Source: Calorimonas adulescens
GTDB lineage: Bacteria; Bacillota; Thermoanaerobacteria; Thermoanaerobacterales; UBA4877
NCBI RefSeq assembly: GCF_008274215.1
Contig: NZ_VTPS01000016.1
Location: 1 to 61,774, forward strand
DNA: 61,774 nt
Reading direction: 5' to 3'
Shown here piece after piece: positions 1 to 9,421 of this stretch. A model generated the notes under the pieces. That model was not told the origin of the DNA, searched no databases, and saw nothing but the letters and a program-made list of their open reading frames with translations. Position numbers and translations under genes: made by a program. The stretch's first letter is position 1. Every line of letters begins with the position of its first letter.

Positions 1-35
1 AGTTTAGTGTTTTTCATGACTTAATTATACAGCTT

Positions 36-59
36 ATACGGGTACTTCGGTACCCGTAT
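36..59 (+). terminator. Intrinsic terminator with UUCG tetraloop
   Basis: A perfect 10-bp stem (36-45 with 50-59) closes on a TTCG tetraloop and is followed by TTGCTTTTA. It would end a plus-strand gene lying left of the window. The poly-T tail is interrupted, so termination strength is uncertain. Confidence 0.7.
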
Positions 60-73
60 TTGCTTTTACGCAA

Positions 74-124
74 TAAAAAAAAGCGCTGTTGCACAATAAA
101 CTATTTAGTCCATTGTGCAACAGC
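74..124 (-). terminator. Intrinsic terminator of the NifU-like gene
   Basis: On the minus strand a perfect 13-bp stem (112-124 with 85-97) is followed by GC and then a run of eight or nine T. It starts six bases after the stop codon of the NifU-like gene, so it is almost certainly its terminator. Confidence 0.88.
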
Positions 125-129
125 CCCTT

Positions 130-363
130 TTACACTGCCAAAACCCTTTTGACCTCAGGTACCATTTGTTTGAGCGACCGTTCAATTCCCTGCTGCAATG
201 TTAAGGTAGAGAACGGGCAGCCACCACAGGCGCCAACAAGCCTCACACTTACGATACCATCTTCAGTTACATTTACTAATTCTACATCCCCGCCATCAGC
301 CTGCAGCGATGGTCTAAGTGTATCAAGAGCTTCTCTCACTTTTTCTTCCATTATATCCACCAT
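130..363 (-). CDS. NifU C-terminal domain Fe-S scaffold protein
   Basis: Small (77 aa) stand-alone NifU C-terminal (Nfu) domain protein. The family carries a labile [4Fe-4S] cluster on a CxxC motif and passes it to apo-enzymes in the cytoplasm. The motif is visible as [18 protein letters not shown], close to the usual CGGCPMSTMTLKNGIE. The preceding [15 protein letters not shown] is the conserved first half of the domain. Two starts are possible: ATG at 363 (AAGG upstream) and ATG at 351 (GGTGG upstream); relatives usually begin near the second. It is a single-gene unit with its own terminator. In an organism rich in Fe-S hydrogenases such a carrier is expected. Confidence 0.9.
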   Translation of the reverse strand: MVDIMEEKVREALDTLRPSLQADGGDVELVNVTEDGIVSVRLVGACGGCPFSTLTLQQGIERSLKQMVPEVKRVLAV

Positions 364-469
364 CCTTACCTTTATAATTTGCTAACTTGTCATGTTGTTG
401 CTGATTGCATTAAAAGCAAAATGCAGCATAATTAATTTTATTTAGTTAGCAATCAAATCTCCATAATTA

Positions 470-1549
470 TTATATCATATCTTTAGAAATTAAAAAAACA
501 GATTCAGGTTTAATGCATATGAAACCTTCTTTGCCGGGATAAACTTCAATATTGTTTGTGTTCAAGCTACCAATAAATGTCTTGTCAGCAACTGAAAACT
601 TATATTTCCAACTATATCCTGTAGGATAGACCTCTGTAATAATACCATCAAATGTGTTTTCAATCCCTCGTTTATTCTCAGTGAGTGATATGTTCTCAGG
701 CCTTATTAGTACCCTTATCTTTTGCCCTATCTTATATTCATATTGACCGTTTGCTTTAATCTTTATCTTGCTATCATCAAGTACAACGGAATAGATATCA
801 TTCTCAATCTCTGAAATTATACCGTTAAAAATATTTTCTATGCCAACGAATTTTGCGATTCTTTCATCAGCAGGTTTATTCAATATGTCAACGGGTTTTG
901 CCTTTTGAGCTATTTTGCCATCAATCATGACACATGCTATATCTGAAAAATACTGCATCTCTCTAAAATCATGAGTTACAAAAAAGGTCGTAACATGATT
1001 TTTTTTTAATACCAAGTATATATCTTGAATAAGTCCTTCCTTGGTGGGTTGATCCAGAGAAGAAAATGGTTCATCAAGAAACAGTATTTCCGGTTCTAAA
1101 ACCAACGCTCTAGCCAGGCTCACCCTTTGAGCTTCTCCCCCAGACAACGTTGACACGTGTTTATTTCTCAAATGATATATTCCAAGTTTTTCCAACCATT
1201 CTTCAATGAGTCCTTTTCTCTTTTCTTTGCGTATTTTCCTGATTTTTAAACCTATTTCCAGGTTTTCATAAACGGTACCATCGAGTAAAAGAGGCTCTTG
1301 AAACACCACAGACATCTTTCTGCGTATCTCTAACGCATTGGTTTTCGTCACCACCGTTCCCCTATAAAATATTTCACCTTCATCAGGTTTTTGCAAAAGA
1401 GCTAGCACTTTCAACAATGTACTTTTCCCGGCCCCATTAGGTCCAACTATACTCAATGTCTTTCCCTCTTCTATTTCCAGCGAGGGTATATCCAATATAT
1501 TTTTTTCTTTCGTATAATACCTGATACCTTTTACTTCCAGTACTGTCAT
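470..1549 (-). CDS. tupC: Tungstate ABC transporter, ATP-binding protein
   Basis: ATPase of a tungstate (possibly also molybdate) importer, 359 aa. Walker A GPNGAGKST, signature LSGGEAQRVSLARAL and Walker B ILFLDEPFSSLD are all present in the first 240 residues. The last 120 residues form a TOBE-like regulatory domain of the kind found in oxyanion and sugar importers. The ATG at 1549 overlaps the tupB stop in an ATGA arrangement, so translation is coupled. It is the last gene of tupA-tupB-tupC. Assignment to tungstate rests mainly on the binding protein next door. Confidence 0.88.
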   Translation of the reverse strand: MTVLEVKGIRYYTKEKNILDIPSLEIEEGKTLSIVGPNGAGKSTLLKVLALLQKPDEGEIFYRGTVVTKTNALEIRRKMSVVFQEPLLLDGTVYENLEIGLKIRKIRKEKRKGLIEEWLEKLGIYHLRNKHVSTLSGGEAQRVSLARALVLEPEILFLDEPFSSLDQPTKEGLIQDIYLVLKKNHVTTFFVTHDFREMQYFSDIACVMIDGKIAQKAKPVDILNKPADERIAKFVGIENIFNGIISEIENDIYSVVLDDSKIKIKANGQYEYKIGQKIRVLIRPENISLTENKRGIENTFDGIITEVYPTGYSWKYKFSVADKTFIGSLNTNNIEVYPGKEGFICIKPESVFLISKDMI

Positions 1550-2268
1550 CCGCCTATCCTCCGTTGCTGATAATAGGTAAGCAACAAAACGATGGTATAT
1601 GTAAGAAGGAGTAATATGATTCCCAGAGCCAGTGCCAATGAAAAATTTCCTTTGCTGTTTTCCATTACTATGGCAGTTGTAAGTATCCTTGTATAACCCT
1701 TTATATTACCCCCTACCATCATTGATGCTCCGACCTCAGATATTGCACCACCAAAGCCAGCAATAACAGCTGCAATGATAGAATATCTTGCTTCTTTTAT
1801 TATAAGCCACAAATATTGGGCTCTGGATGCACCCAAAGCGATGATTTGCCACCTGTATTTTTTTGCAATCTGCTGTACGCCAGCCATGGTAAGACCGGTG
1901 ATAATCGGAAGCGCCAATATAGTTTGCGCAATGATCATAGCCGTCGGGGTATACATAATTCTCAAATAACCAAGTGGTCCACTTCTCCATAGAAATAGAC
2001 TTACCACAAGCCCAACCACAGTAGGAGGCAAACCCATACCAAAATTTACAAGACTTATTATTAATATCATAACTGCAGTATATCCAGCATTTATCGTTGC
2101 AGACACCCGTTCAGATAAAAAAATTCCCAAGGGTATGCCTATCAAAAATGCTATCAGAGTAGCCGTACATGATACTTTAATAGTTGTAAGCACAATAGAA
2201 ACTATTTCCGGATCAAACCCCAAAAGAAGTTTAATACCCTGCACTATTCCATTAGTTATTAATTCCAT
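1546..2268 (-). CDS. tupB: Tungstate ABC transporter, permease
   Basis: Integral membrane permease of the CysTW/TupB family, 240 aa, with about five or six hydrophobic spans. The cytoplasmic EAA-like loop is seen around IALGASRAQYLWLIIKEARY, and the region ISEVGASMMVGGNIKGYTR is typical of TupB. A GTG at 2280 would extend the reading frame by four codons. The ATG at 2268 is preferred because AGGTGG lies eight bases upstream, just inside the gap after tupA. The gene follows tupA with a 12-base gap and overlaps tupC by four bases. Confidence 0.88.
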   Translation of the reverse strand: MELITNGIVQGIKLLLGFDPEIVSIVLTTIKVSCTATLIAFLIGIPLGIFLSERVSATINAGYTAVMILIISLVNFGMGLPPTVVGLVVSLFLWRSGPLGYLRIMYTPTAMIIAQTILALPIITGLTMAGVQQIAKKYRWQIIALGASRAQYLWLIIKEARYSIIAAVIAGFGGAISEVGASMMVGGNIKGYTRILTTAIVMENSKGNFSLALALGIILLLLTYTIVLLLTYYQQRRIGG

Positions 2269-2280
2269 ATACAAGACCAC

Positions 2281-3216
2281 CTAAGAAGACAATGAATTTT
2301 CATCCTTACCGGCGTCTGGGAAAAACAACGGTTCTCCGTACTCTTTTTTGCCAAAATCACCTATTATTTTCTGGGTTTCAGGGCTTATCATGAAGTCAAC
2401 AAAAGCTTTCGCTCCCTTCACATTTATCATTTTAGCCTTATCCTGGGAAGTCTTTGCGACATAGTCTGGATTTACTTGCATTACATGGTATATATTCAAA
2501 AGCTCTGGACTGCCCTCTGACAGGATGTCCAGAGAAAGGGTGCTCTTTTTTGCCAGATATGTAGCCCTGTCTGTCAATGTATACCCCTGCTTTTCAGATG
2601 CTATATCCAGGGTGGCCCCCATCCCCTGTCCTACCTCCTGATACCATCCACCTGAGGGCTTAATATTGATTGCCTCCCATATATCCATCTCCTTCTTATT
2701 GGTACCAGAATCGTCTCCTCGAGAAATAAATAAGGATTGGTTCTCAGCTATTTTTTTAAAAGCATTCTGAGCATTAAGGCCCTTTATACCTGCGGGGTCA
2801 TCTTTAGGCCCTACTATTATAAAATCGTTATGCATAACCAGCTGTCTATTCATAGCCGCACCCTTGTTGACCACCTCAATCTCTGATGCAGGTGCATGTA
2901 CTAACATAACATCGGCATCTCCATTCTCTCCCATTGCCAACGCCTGGCCAGTCCCTACTGCAATGGTCTTTACCTTGTATCCCGTTTTTTCCTCAAAAAG
3001 TGGTATCAGAACATCCAGAAGACCACTGTCCTGGGTACTGGTAGTGGTCGAAAGGATAACCTCTGAATTTTCTGGTAATGGCTTTTCCGTATTTGACTTA
3101 GTCCGTGAATCAACCTGTCCTTCTCCGGCATTTTTATCTGCAACTGTACTTCCGCAACCAGACACTATCATAAGAGCTACAAACACAACTGCAATAGCTG
3201 TAAATAATCTTTGCAC
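2281..3216 (-). CDS. tupA: Tungstate-binding lipoprotein
   Basis: Extracellular substrate-binding lipoprotein, 311 aa. A signal peptide ends in the lipobox VSGC, making Cys21 the lipidated residue. A linker rich in charged and polar residues follows. The mature domain opens with LSTTTSTQDSGLLDVLIPLF; the TTTS...DSGLL signature is the oxyanion-binding segment of TupA/WtpA-type proteins. GDADVMLVHAP and FISRGDDSGTNKKE are further family blocks. The start is a GTG with AGGGG nine bases upstream. It heads the operon tupABC. No tungsten enzyme (for example aldehyde ferredoxin oxidoreductase) lies in the window. Confidence 0.92.
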   Translation of the reverse strand: MQRLFTAIAVVFVALMIVSGCGSTVADKNAGEGQVDSRTKSNTEKPLPENSEVILSTTTSTQDSGLLDVLIPLFEEKTGYKVKTIAVGTGQALAMGENGDADVMLVHAPASEIEVVNKGAAMNRQLVMHNDFIIVGPKDDPAGIKGLNAQNAFKKIAENQSLFISRGDDSGTNKKEMDIWEAINIKPSGGWYQEVGQGMGATLDIASEKQGYTLTDRATYLAKKSTLSLDILSEGSPELLNIYHVMQVNPDYVAKTSQDKAKMINVKGAKAFVDFMISPETQKIIGDFGKKEYGEPLFFPDAGKDENSLSS

Positions 3217-3444
3217 CCCTTTTCACCCCTCGTTATGTTTTTTTAAACATAATATATCTTCTATAAAAAGCTTAAAATTCCTGCTATAGCTTTAATTTTG
3301 ATAAAACTTTCTTATATGTAAACACAGCATCTTAAACAGCCACGGCATATGTGATACTACAGTAGATACCACATTCTATGTATATTTGTCTCTTTTACGC
3401 CATAGTATTTATAAGACCATAAGATTATGGAGGAGAGGAAGTCA

Positions 3445-4989
3445 TTGGAAGAAAAACTCAGCTTTGCCCAGGGTGCATTTATATTAACTATCGCTAACCT
3501 CATAAGCAGATTATTAGGATTTATCTTCAGAATAGTACTATCAAACAAGATAGGCCCCGAGGGAATGGGTATATTCCAACTGGTAATGCCAGTCTATATG
3601 ACCGCTTTAAGTGTCACCACAGGCAGCATATCTGTTACTGTCTCAAGACTCGTAGCTCAGTCCTTAAGCCGAGGAGATCGTAGATATACTTACAGGATAG
3701 TCTCTTTAAGTCTTATGTTAATCACATCAATAAGTGCCATCATCTCAGGGATACTTATATTTTTTTCCGACTATATATCTTCCAGCATATTAAACGAAGA
3801 GCGTACGATGCTACCAATTATCATCTTTTCACCAGTGCTTTTTATTATTTCTTCCTCAGCAGTTATACGTGGCTATTTTGAAGGAATACAAAACATAAAG
3901 CCGTCAGCAATTGCCAATATCATTGAAGAAGTTGTGCGAATAATTTCTGTACTCTTTCTTATAGATGCAGTAATGCCAATGGGGATAGAATACGCTGTCT
4001 CAGCTGCAATATTCAGTTCTGTGCTTGGTGAAGTGTGTGTCTTTTTGTTCATGGCTTACAAGTATAAGGAAAGGCAGCACAAATATAAAGCATCAACCTC
4101 TGGCCCCCATATAAACAATCACAAATTAATGCTGAATATTGTGGGTACAACCATACCTCTCTCTCTTAATAGATTTGTAAATACATTTCTGCAGTCTATA
4201 GAAGCTGTGATTATACCTCAAAGATTAATGGCAAATTTAAGCAAAGAAGAATCACTCTCTATATTTGGTGAACTTACAGGTATGGCCTTACCCATAGTGA
4301 TGCTACCATCCATCGTAGTAAATGCATTATCCGTTACCCTTGTACCCGCAGTTGCAGAGGCACATGAAAAAAATGACATGGCTACATTGGAGCACAGGGT
4401 CAAAGAGTCTGTAGAATATACGTTAATAATCAGCTTTATAACAAGCACAACACTACTCTCACTGCCCAATGAAATTGCGATAACGCTATACCATAATACT
4501 GAGGTCGGAATCTTTTTAAGAATGTTCTCCCTGGTTGTTCCATTAATTTATACATCGCAGATAATGAATAGTGCACTAAATGGTATGGGCAAACACACAA
4601 TTGCATTTATTAATAATCTATTTGCATCTTTTATGAGGACTTTATGCACTTATATACTTGTAGCAAATTCTAAATTTATGATAAATGGATATTTCATCGG
4701 GTATTACCTTGGATTCTTACTTTTATTCATACTCGACTATATATGCATAAGAAGGTTCATAGGCATTTTTCCGGGTGTGGTTTTTTTTGCAAAAACATTT
4801 ATAGCATCCATTGTATTTTATCTGTGCCTCAAAATTTTTTACTGTTTAAACCCTATACCAAATTCACTAATAAGCCTGGTAATTACCTTACTCCTAAGTC
4901 TTATTATATATCTGTTAATTATGGTGCATACTGGTGTCCTAAGGACAGGAAATCTTATAGGTAACCTACCGTTTTTAAGGAGAGTATAA
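3445..4989 (+). CDS. spoVB: Stage V sporulation protein B-like lipid flippase (MATE/MOP family)
   Basis: Polytopic membrane protein of the SpoVB/polysaccharide exporter branch of the MOP superfamily, 514 aa from the proposed start, matching the usual length near 515. In Bacillus SpoVB is needed for spore cortex and probably moves a peptidoglycan precursor lipid. The N-terminus FAQGAFILTIANLISRLLGF is the family signature, and about 13-14 hydrophobic spans follow. An ATG at 3427 is open, but the GGAGGAG that follows it (3429-3435) is the likely Shine-Dalgarno for a TTG at 3445, nine bases on. The DUF441 gene follows with a two-base gap. Confidence 0.85.
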   Translation: MEEKLSFAQGAFILTIANLISRLLGFIFRIVLSNKIGPEGMGIFQLVMPVYMTALSVTTGSISVTVSRLVAQSLSRGDRRYTYRIVSLSLMLITSISAIISGILIFFSDYISSSILNEERTMLPIIIFSPVLFIISSSAVIRGYFEGIQNIKPSAIANIIEEVVRIISVLFLIDAVMPMGIEYAVSAAIFSSVLGEVCVFLFMAYKYKERQHKYKASTSGPHINNHKLMLNIVGTTIPLSLNRFVNTFLQSIEAVIIPQRLMANLSKEESLSIFGELTGMALPIVMLPSIVVNALSVTLVPAVAEAHEKNDMATLEHRVKESVEYTLIISFITSTTLLSLPNEIAITLYHNTEVGIFLRMFSLVVPLIYTSQIMNSALNGMGKHTIAFINNLFASFMRTLCTYILVANSKFMINGYFIGYYLGFLLLFILDYICIRRFIGIFPGVVFFAKTFIASIVFYLCLKIFYCLNPIPNSLISLVITLLLSLIIYLLIMVHTGVLRTGNLIGNLPFLRRV

Positions 4990-4991
4990 AT

Positions 4992-5453
4992 ATGGAAAAC
5001 CAGTTTATATTATTAGCTTTGATCACCTTAGGGATAGTCAGCCATTCAAACACTATTGCAGTTGCTTCGGCCATACTGTTGATTACTATAACTACCCCTC
5101 TATCCAGATATTTATCAGTAATAGAAAAGTATGGACTGGATATGGGGCTTCTGTTTTTAACGCTTTATATTCTGATACCACTCATAAAAAACAGGGATAT
5201 TTTATTCAGTATATCTGAAACCATTACCTCTCCCATAGGAATTCTATCTGTGGTAGCGGGGGCTTTGGCTACCATCCTCAATGGACAGGGTATTAACCTA
5301 CTAAATAATATGCCCCAATTAATATTAGGCATAATAATAGGTTCATTAATAGGTGTAACTTTTTTAGGTGGAATACCTGTAGGTCCATTAATGTCCGGTG
5401 CTATACTCGTCATGATCTTGTATTTATTAAACCTCTTTGGTATCTATTTTTAG
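4992..5453 (+). CDS. DUF441 family membrane protein
   Basis: Small integral membrane protein of 153 aa with four to five hydrophobic segments. The blocks VVAGALATILNGQGINLL and GGIPVGPLMSGAILVMILYL are characteristic of the DUF441 family. The function of the family is not known. AAGGAGA lies nine bases before the ATG, and the gene starts two bases after the spoVB stop, so the two are co-transcribed. Its stop codon overlaps the stop of the convergent MFS gene by four bases. Confidence 0.85.
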   Translation: MENQFILLALITLGIVSHSNTIAVASAILLITITTPLSRYLSVIEKYGLDMGLLFLTLYILIPLIKNRDILFSISETITSPIGILSVVAGALATILNGQGINLLNNMPQLILGIIIGSLIGVTFLGGIPVGPLMSGAILVMILYLLNLFGIYF

Positions 5454-6649
5454 TCCCTGAATTCCAGCATTATATCCTGGTTCAATTTGATAGCACAAAA
5501 AATCAGGGCTAAAAATGACAATACAGCTGGTACGGCTACCATAATCCACCTACTCATACCTAATAAATAGTCAAAAACTGGTGGCCCTGCAGCCACACCT
5601 ATAAATCTTATACTTCCATATACGGCTGTAACAGAGCATCTTTTTCCCATAGGCACGCTGCTGGTAATTAAAGTATTCAATGACGGAAGGATGAGTCCTA
5701 CTCCAAATCCCATAATCCCCAGTAGAGCCATAAATACCGTTATATTTTTTACAAATATGCTTATAGTCATAATAGCCCCAAGGATAATCAGACCGATTTC
5801 TACAGTTAGCTTAAAGGACTTCTTCTTTTTAAGCACTACACCGTTAATAAACGAGGTAATACTCATCGTAAATACTGGTATTGCTATTAATAAGCCCTTA
5901 TAAATACCTCTAATACCGTATCCATTTTCTAACACATCAGAAACGTAAGATAAAATTCCAAATAATGTAAAAAATGCGGTAGCACCGGCTAATAAACAGG
6001 CCATAAACGGCCACCTTTTATTTTTCATTAATTCCATTACTCCATGAAAATACTCTTCTATTCTACTTTTTGGACCCATATCCTTTTCTTTCACAAATAA
6101 ATAAACAGCTATTGCTACCGGAAATGATATTACCGCATAGACAAAAAAGAGAAGATACCAACTAATCATTACAAATACAGAACCTAGTACAGGGCTCAAT
6201 ACTTTCCCAAACCCGTTTGCCGCCTCATTAATCCCCATAGCCTGACTTCTCTCATTTTCTGTAAAAATGTCACTGGTAAGCGCCATAGCTATAGGGGCAG
6301 TACCAGCGCCCCCTACCCCCTGTATTATTCTACCGACGACTATTCCCATATACGGCTTTTCCATCCATAGTGCAGACGCTCCACAAATCAGCCCTCCTAT
6401 GCCATATATCAATAAAGAAAGCACGATTACAGGTTTTCGTCCAATCCTGTCTGCTAAAAAACCTAAAAATGGGATTGCAATTGCAGCCGGTAAAGAAAAC
6501 AAGGTAATTAATAAACCTGCCTGTAGACTGCTTATATCCATAGCTTTTCGTAATGCCGGCAGTGCCGGAATGAGCATGGAGTTACCAAGAACCATGATAA
6601 ATGGAACCCATGATATGATAAACAAAACAAAGTATTTTCCTTTTTGCAA
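5450..6649 (-). CDS. MFS transporter, drug-efflux type
   Basis: Major facilitator superfamily protein of 399 aa with about 12 transmembrane spans. The loop 2-3 motif is seen as GFLADRIGRKPVI, and GRIIQGVGGAGTAPIAMAL is motif C-like, as in drug:H+ antiporters. The substrate cannot be told. The start is a TTG (6649) with AGGAGGG about six bases upstream. It is divergent from the ABC lipoprotein gene at 6775, sharing a 125-base promoter region, and convergent with the DUF441 gene with four bases of overlap. Confidence 0.88.
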   Translation of the reverse strand: MQKGKYFVLFIISWVPFIMVLGNSMLIPALPALRKAMDISSLQAGLLITLFSLPAAIAIPFLGFLADRIGRKPVIVLSLLIYGIGGLICGASALWMEKPYMGIVVGRIIQGVGGAGTAPIAMALTSDIFTENERSQAMGINEAANGFGKVLSPVLGSVFVMISWYLLFFVYAVISFPVAIAVYLFVKEKDMGPKSRIEEYFHGVMELMKNKRWPFMACLLAGATAFFTLFGILSYVSDVLENGYGIRGIYKGLLIAIPVFTMSITSFINGVVLKKKKSFKLTVEIGLIILGAIMTISIFVKNITVFMALLGIMGFGVGLILPSLNTLITSSVPMGKRCSVTAVYGSIRFIGVAAGPPVFDYLLGMSRWIMVAVPAVLSFLALIFCAIKLNQDIMLEFRD

Positions 6650-6774
6650 AGTAGGCCCTCCTTTTTTTGTCTTTCATTATTTTGAACACAGGAAAGAAAT
6701 TTATACTGTTAACATGTAACATCACCGTAAAAAATTTAATAATATGTATTAGTTTGCAAAAGGAGGTCTGTAAT

Positions 6775-7800
6775 ATGAAAAAAGTGTTTACCTTTTTAAC
6801 AATATTTCTGTTAATTTTTTCTTTAGCAGGATGCTCTACAAATAAACAGGAAAACCATAGCATTACAAATCAGGATATAACTATTCGTATTGCTACTCAA
6901 TACGGACTTCAATATGCTCCAGCACAAATTATGGAGAAAAATAAGCTGATAGAAAAATACATGCCTGGCGCCAATATAGTATGGCAAACATTTCCTTCTG
7001 GAGGCGCCATTAACGAAGCACTGGCAGCCAACAGATTGGATTTCGCTTTTATGGGGCCACCACCTTTTTTAATAAGCTGGGATAAGGGAGTTAAAATTAA
7101 ACTGGTTTCCAGTGTACAGGGTGGGCCAAACGGCATCGTCACATATCGTCCGGACATCAAATCTATTAAGGATTTCAAAGATGACGATAAGATAGCTATG
7201 CCGGGTATAGGAAGCACCCAGCACATATTTCTTCAAATGGAATCTGACAAACTTATGAATGACCTTCATGCAATGGACGATAAAGTTTTTTCTATGTCGC
7301 ACCCCGATGCCATGAATGCATTGCTAAATAAGCAGGTGGCCGCTCATTTTGCATCGGCGCCATACTATTTTGAAGAGATAAGTAATCCTGATTTTCATGA
7401 GGTACTAACAGGAAAAGAGGCCTTTGGAGGCGAATTCACACATATCTTCCTTGTGGCTACAGAGGAGTTTCATAACAGCAACCCCATGGCCTATGCTGCT
7501 GTTTACCAGGCACTGGTTGACTCCATTGCCTATATCAATGAGCATCCGGAAGAGGCGGCTAAGATGCTGGCCCCTATATACAACTTAAGTGAAGAAAAGA
7601 CATTACAGTACATTACATGGAAGGATGTTAATTATTCAACCACACCTTACGGTCTATTAAAAATGGCTGAATTTATGAAAAAAGCTGGTTATATTAAAAA
7701 AACTCCAGAGAAAATGAGTGACATAGCTTTTGAAACCATTGTAGCTCAGATGGGAAAGAAAAACGGAGAAGACACGCAAATAGAGAAATTACAACGCTAA
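6775..7800 (+). CDS. SsuA/TauA-like ABC substrate-binding lipoprotein
   Basis: Extracellular solute-binding lipoprotein, 341 aa. The signal peptide ends in SLAGC, with Cys20 as the lipidation site. The mature part has the NMT1/SsuA-like pattern: YGLQYAPAQIMEKNKL at the start, EALAANRLDFAFMGPPPFL in lobe 1 and a glycine-rich AMPGIGSTQHIF hinge segment. Relatives bind sulfonates, taurine, nitrate or pyrimidine precursors; the actual ligand is not determined by sequence. AAAGGAGGT lies seven bases before the ATG at 6775, which rules out an upstream in-frame ATG at 6667. It heads a three-gene importer operon. Confidence 0.87.
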   Translation: MKKVFTFLTIFLLIFSLAGCSTNKQENHSITNQDITIRIATQYGLQYAPAQIMEKNKLIEKYMPGANIVWQTFPSGGAINEALAANRLDFAFMGPPPFLISWDKGVKIKLVSSVQGGPNGIVTYRPDIKSIKDFKDDDKIAMPGIGSTQHIFLQMESDKLMNDLHAMDDKVFSMSHPDAMNALLNKQVAAHFASAPYYFEEISNPDFHEVLTGKEAFGGEFTHIFLVATEEFHNSNPMAYAAVYQALVDSIAYINEHPEEAAKMLAPIYNLSEEKTLQYITWKDVNYSTTPYGLLKMAEFMKKAGYIKKTPEKMSDIAFETIVAQMGKKNGEDTQIEKLQR

Positions 7801-7819
7801 AAGTCAACGGGGTGATGTA

Positions 7820-8593
7820 ATGTCTAAGAGGTTAAAGCTGACAAAGATCATCTTTATCGTGATTCTACTGGCCATATGGGAGATCACCGCTCATGCCCAT
7901 ATTTTCTCAAGACTCCTCTTCCCTAGTCTTGAAGATATATTTTCCACATTAATTCACGAACTGGAGAAGGGCAATGTGATGCTGCAGACTTACAACTCGA
8001 TTAAAATGATACTGGAAGGCATGATTATAGGCGATATACTTGCTATTATTGTTTCAATATGGGCAATGATTTCCGTGAAAATAAATGAATATGTAACAAC
8101 ACTAGTAGCAATAATGGACCCGCTACCAGGTATCGCACTTTTGCCATTGACCATTTTGTGGTTTGGAACAGGGAAAAATTCAATAATATTTATTATAATA
8201 CACTCAGTACTATGGCCTATGATATTAAATACTGTTACAGGATTCAAGACTATACCTAAGATTTATCTTGAGGTTGGAAGCAACATAGGTCTTAAAAAAT
8301 TCAAAATTATTACCAACATTATGATACCATCCGCACTACCATCTCTTCTTACCGGACTCCGGGTAGGATGGTCAAGGTCATGGAGAGCCCTGATATCAGC
8401 CGAAATGATATTCGGAGCAACTGCAAAAGAAAGCGGCCTTGGGTGGTATATATTTGAAAAAAGATTTATGCTGGATATGCCTGGGGTATTTGCGGGTTTA
8501 CTTATCATTGTGACCATAGGATTTATTGTAGAAACTGTTATATTTGAAATCATAGAAGAAAATACAATTAAAAAGTGGGGAATGACAAATTAG
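7820..8593 (+). CDS. SsuC/TauC-like ABC transporter permease
   Basis: Inner-membrane permease of the BPD_transp_1 family, 257 aa, with about six spans. The EAA loop is visible as EVGSNIGLKKFKIITNIMIP, and WSRSWRALISAEMIF is the conserved segment that follows it in SsuC-type proteins. It begins 19 bases after the binding-protein gene, with GGGGTGAT as ribosome site, and is followed closely by the ATPase. Substrate as for the binding protein: a sulfonate, taurine or other small organic compound is likely but unproven. Confidence 0.88.
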   Translation: MSKRLKLTKIIFIVILLAIWEITAHAHIFSRLLFPSLEDIFSTLIHELEKGNVMLQTYNSIKMILEGMIIGDILAIIVSIWAMISVKINEYVTTLVAIMDPLPGIALLPLTILWFGTGKNSIIFIIIHSVLWPMILNTVTGFKTIPKIYLEVGSNIGLKKFKIITNIMIPSALPSLLTGLRVGWSRSWRALISAEMIFGATAKESGLGWYIFEKRFMLDMPGVFAGLLIIVTIGFIVETVIFEIIEENTIKKWGMTN

Positions 8594-8606
8594 GGGGGTG
8601 TCAAAC

Positions 8607-9410
8607 TTGGACTATTTCCTTGAAATTAAGGAATTAAGCAAAACATTCACTTCCAATGGTAACAAGATTACAGCTCTTGATAAAATAAGTTTTAATCTGA
8701 TGGAAAATGACTTCTTGTGCATACTTGGCCCTTCAGGTTGTGGAAAGTCCACCCTTTTAAGGTGTGTAGCAGGCTATGAAAAAATTGATAGTGGCAAAAT
8801 TATTCTTCAGGGGAAAGAGGTGTCAAAGCCTGGCACTGACAGGATGATGGTTTTTCAGGATTTCAATCAATTATTTCCGTGGTTAACAGTTGAAAAAAAT
8901 ATCGATTATCCTCTTAGGGTTAATTATCCCAAATTAAGCAATATGCAGAGAAAGGAATTAACAGATTATTATCTTGAACTGGTAAACCTCTATAATTTCA
9001 AAGGTTTCTATCCACACCAGCTCTCTGGTGGTATGAAGCAAAGAGTGGCAATAGTAAGGGCACTTTCTCTTCATCCTAAATTACTTTTGATGGATGAACC
9101 ATTTGGCAGCCTTGATGCCTCTACACGATACAAACTACAAAAAGAGTTGTTAAGAATATGTCACCATACTGATGTAACAATCATATTCGTCACTCACAAT
9201 ATTGACGAAGCTATAATACTTAGCAATAAAATTATTGTGCTTTCAAAACAGCCGGGTAAAATAGCAGACATTATAAACAATAATATTGAAAAACCAAGAC
9301 TCCCCGGCATACCTGAGTATGGTGAATTATGGAATAGATTAAACGAGCTGATGGGGTTAGATAAAAGTATAGAAGAGAGTGCAGCTTTGACAAGAGATGA
9401 GGTTATTTGA
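8607..9410 (+). CDS. SsuB/TauB-like ABC transporter ATP-binding protein
   Basis: ATPase of the importer, 267 aa. Walker A GPSGCGKST, Q-loop VFQDFNQLFPWLTV, signature LSGGMKQRVAIVRAL and Walker B LLLMDEPFGSLD are intact. The FPWLTV after the Q-loop is typical of nitrate/sulfonate/taurine ATPases. The frame is open from a GTG at 8598, but that codon is inside the Shine-Dalgarno AGGGGGGTG; a TTG at 8607 with six-base spacing is the better start. The end overlaps the convergent thioredoxin-domain gene by eight bases. Confidence 0.87.
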   Translation: MDYFLEIKELSKTFTSNGNKITALDKISFNLMENDFLCILGPSGCGKSTLLRCVAGYEKIDSGKIILQGKEVSKPGTDRMMVFQDFNQLFPWLTVEKNIDYPLRVNYPKLSNMQRKELTDYYLELVNLYNFKGFYPHQLSGGMKQRVAIVRALSLHPKLLLMDEPFGSLDASTRYKLQKELLRICHHTDVTIIFVTHNIDEAIILSNKIIVLSKQPGKIADIINNNIEKPRLPGIPEYGELWNRLNELMGLDKSIEESAALTRDEVI

Positions 9411-9421
9411 CCTCTTCTCTT
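9392..9421. terminator. Hairpin across two convergent stop codons
   Basis: A 12-bp inverted repeat with one mismatch (9392-9403 with 9410-9421, six-base loop) spans both stop codons of the convergent ABC ATPase and thioredoxin-domain genes. No clear T-run follows on either strand, so it may act as a bidirectional terminator only weakly. Confidence 0.45.

Noticed and set aside
6667-6774. Upstream ATG at 6667 for the ABC binding protein
   Set aside because: It would put 36 residues before an obvious lipoprotein signal peptide and lacks a ribosome site; ATG 6775 has AAAGGAGGT.
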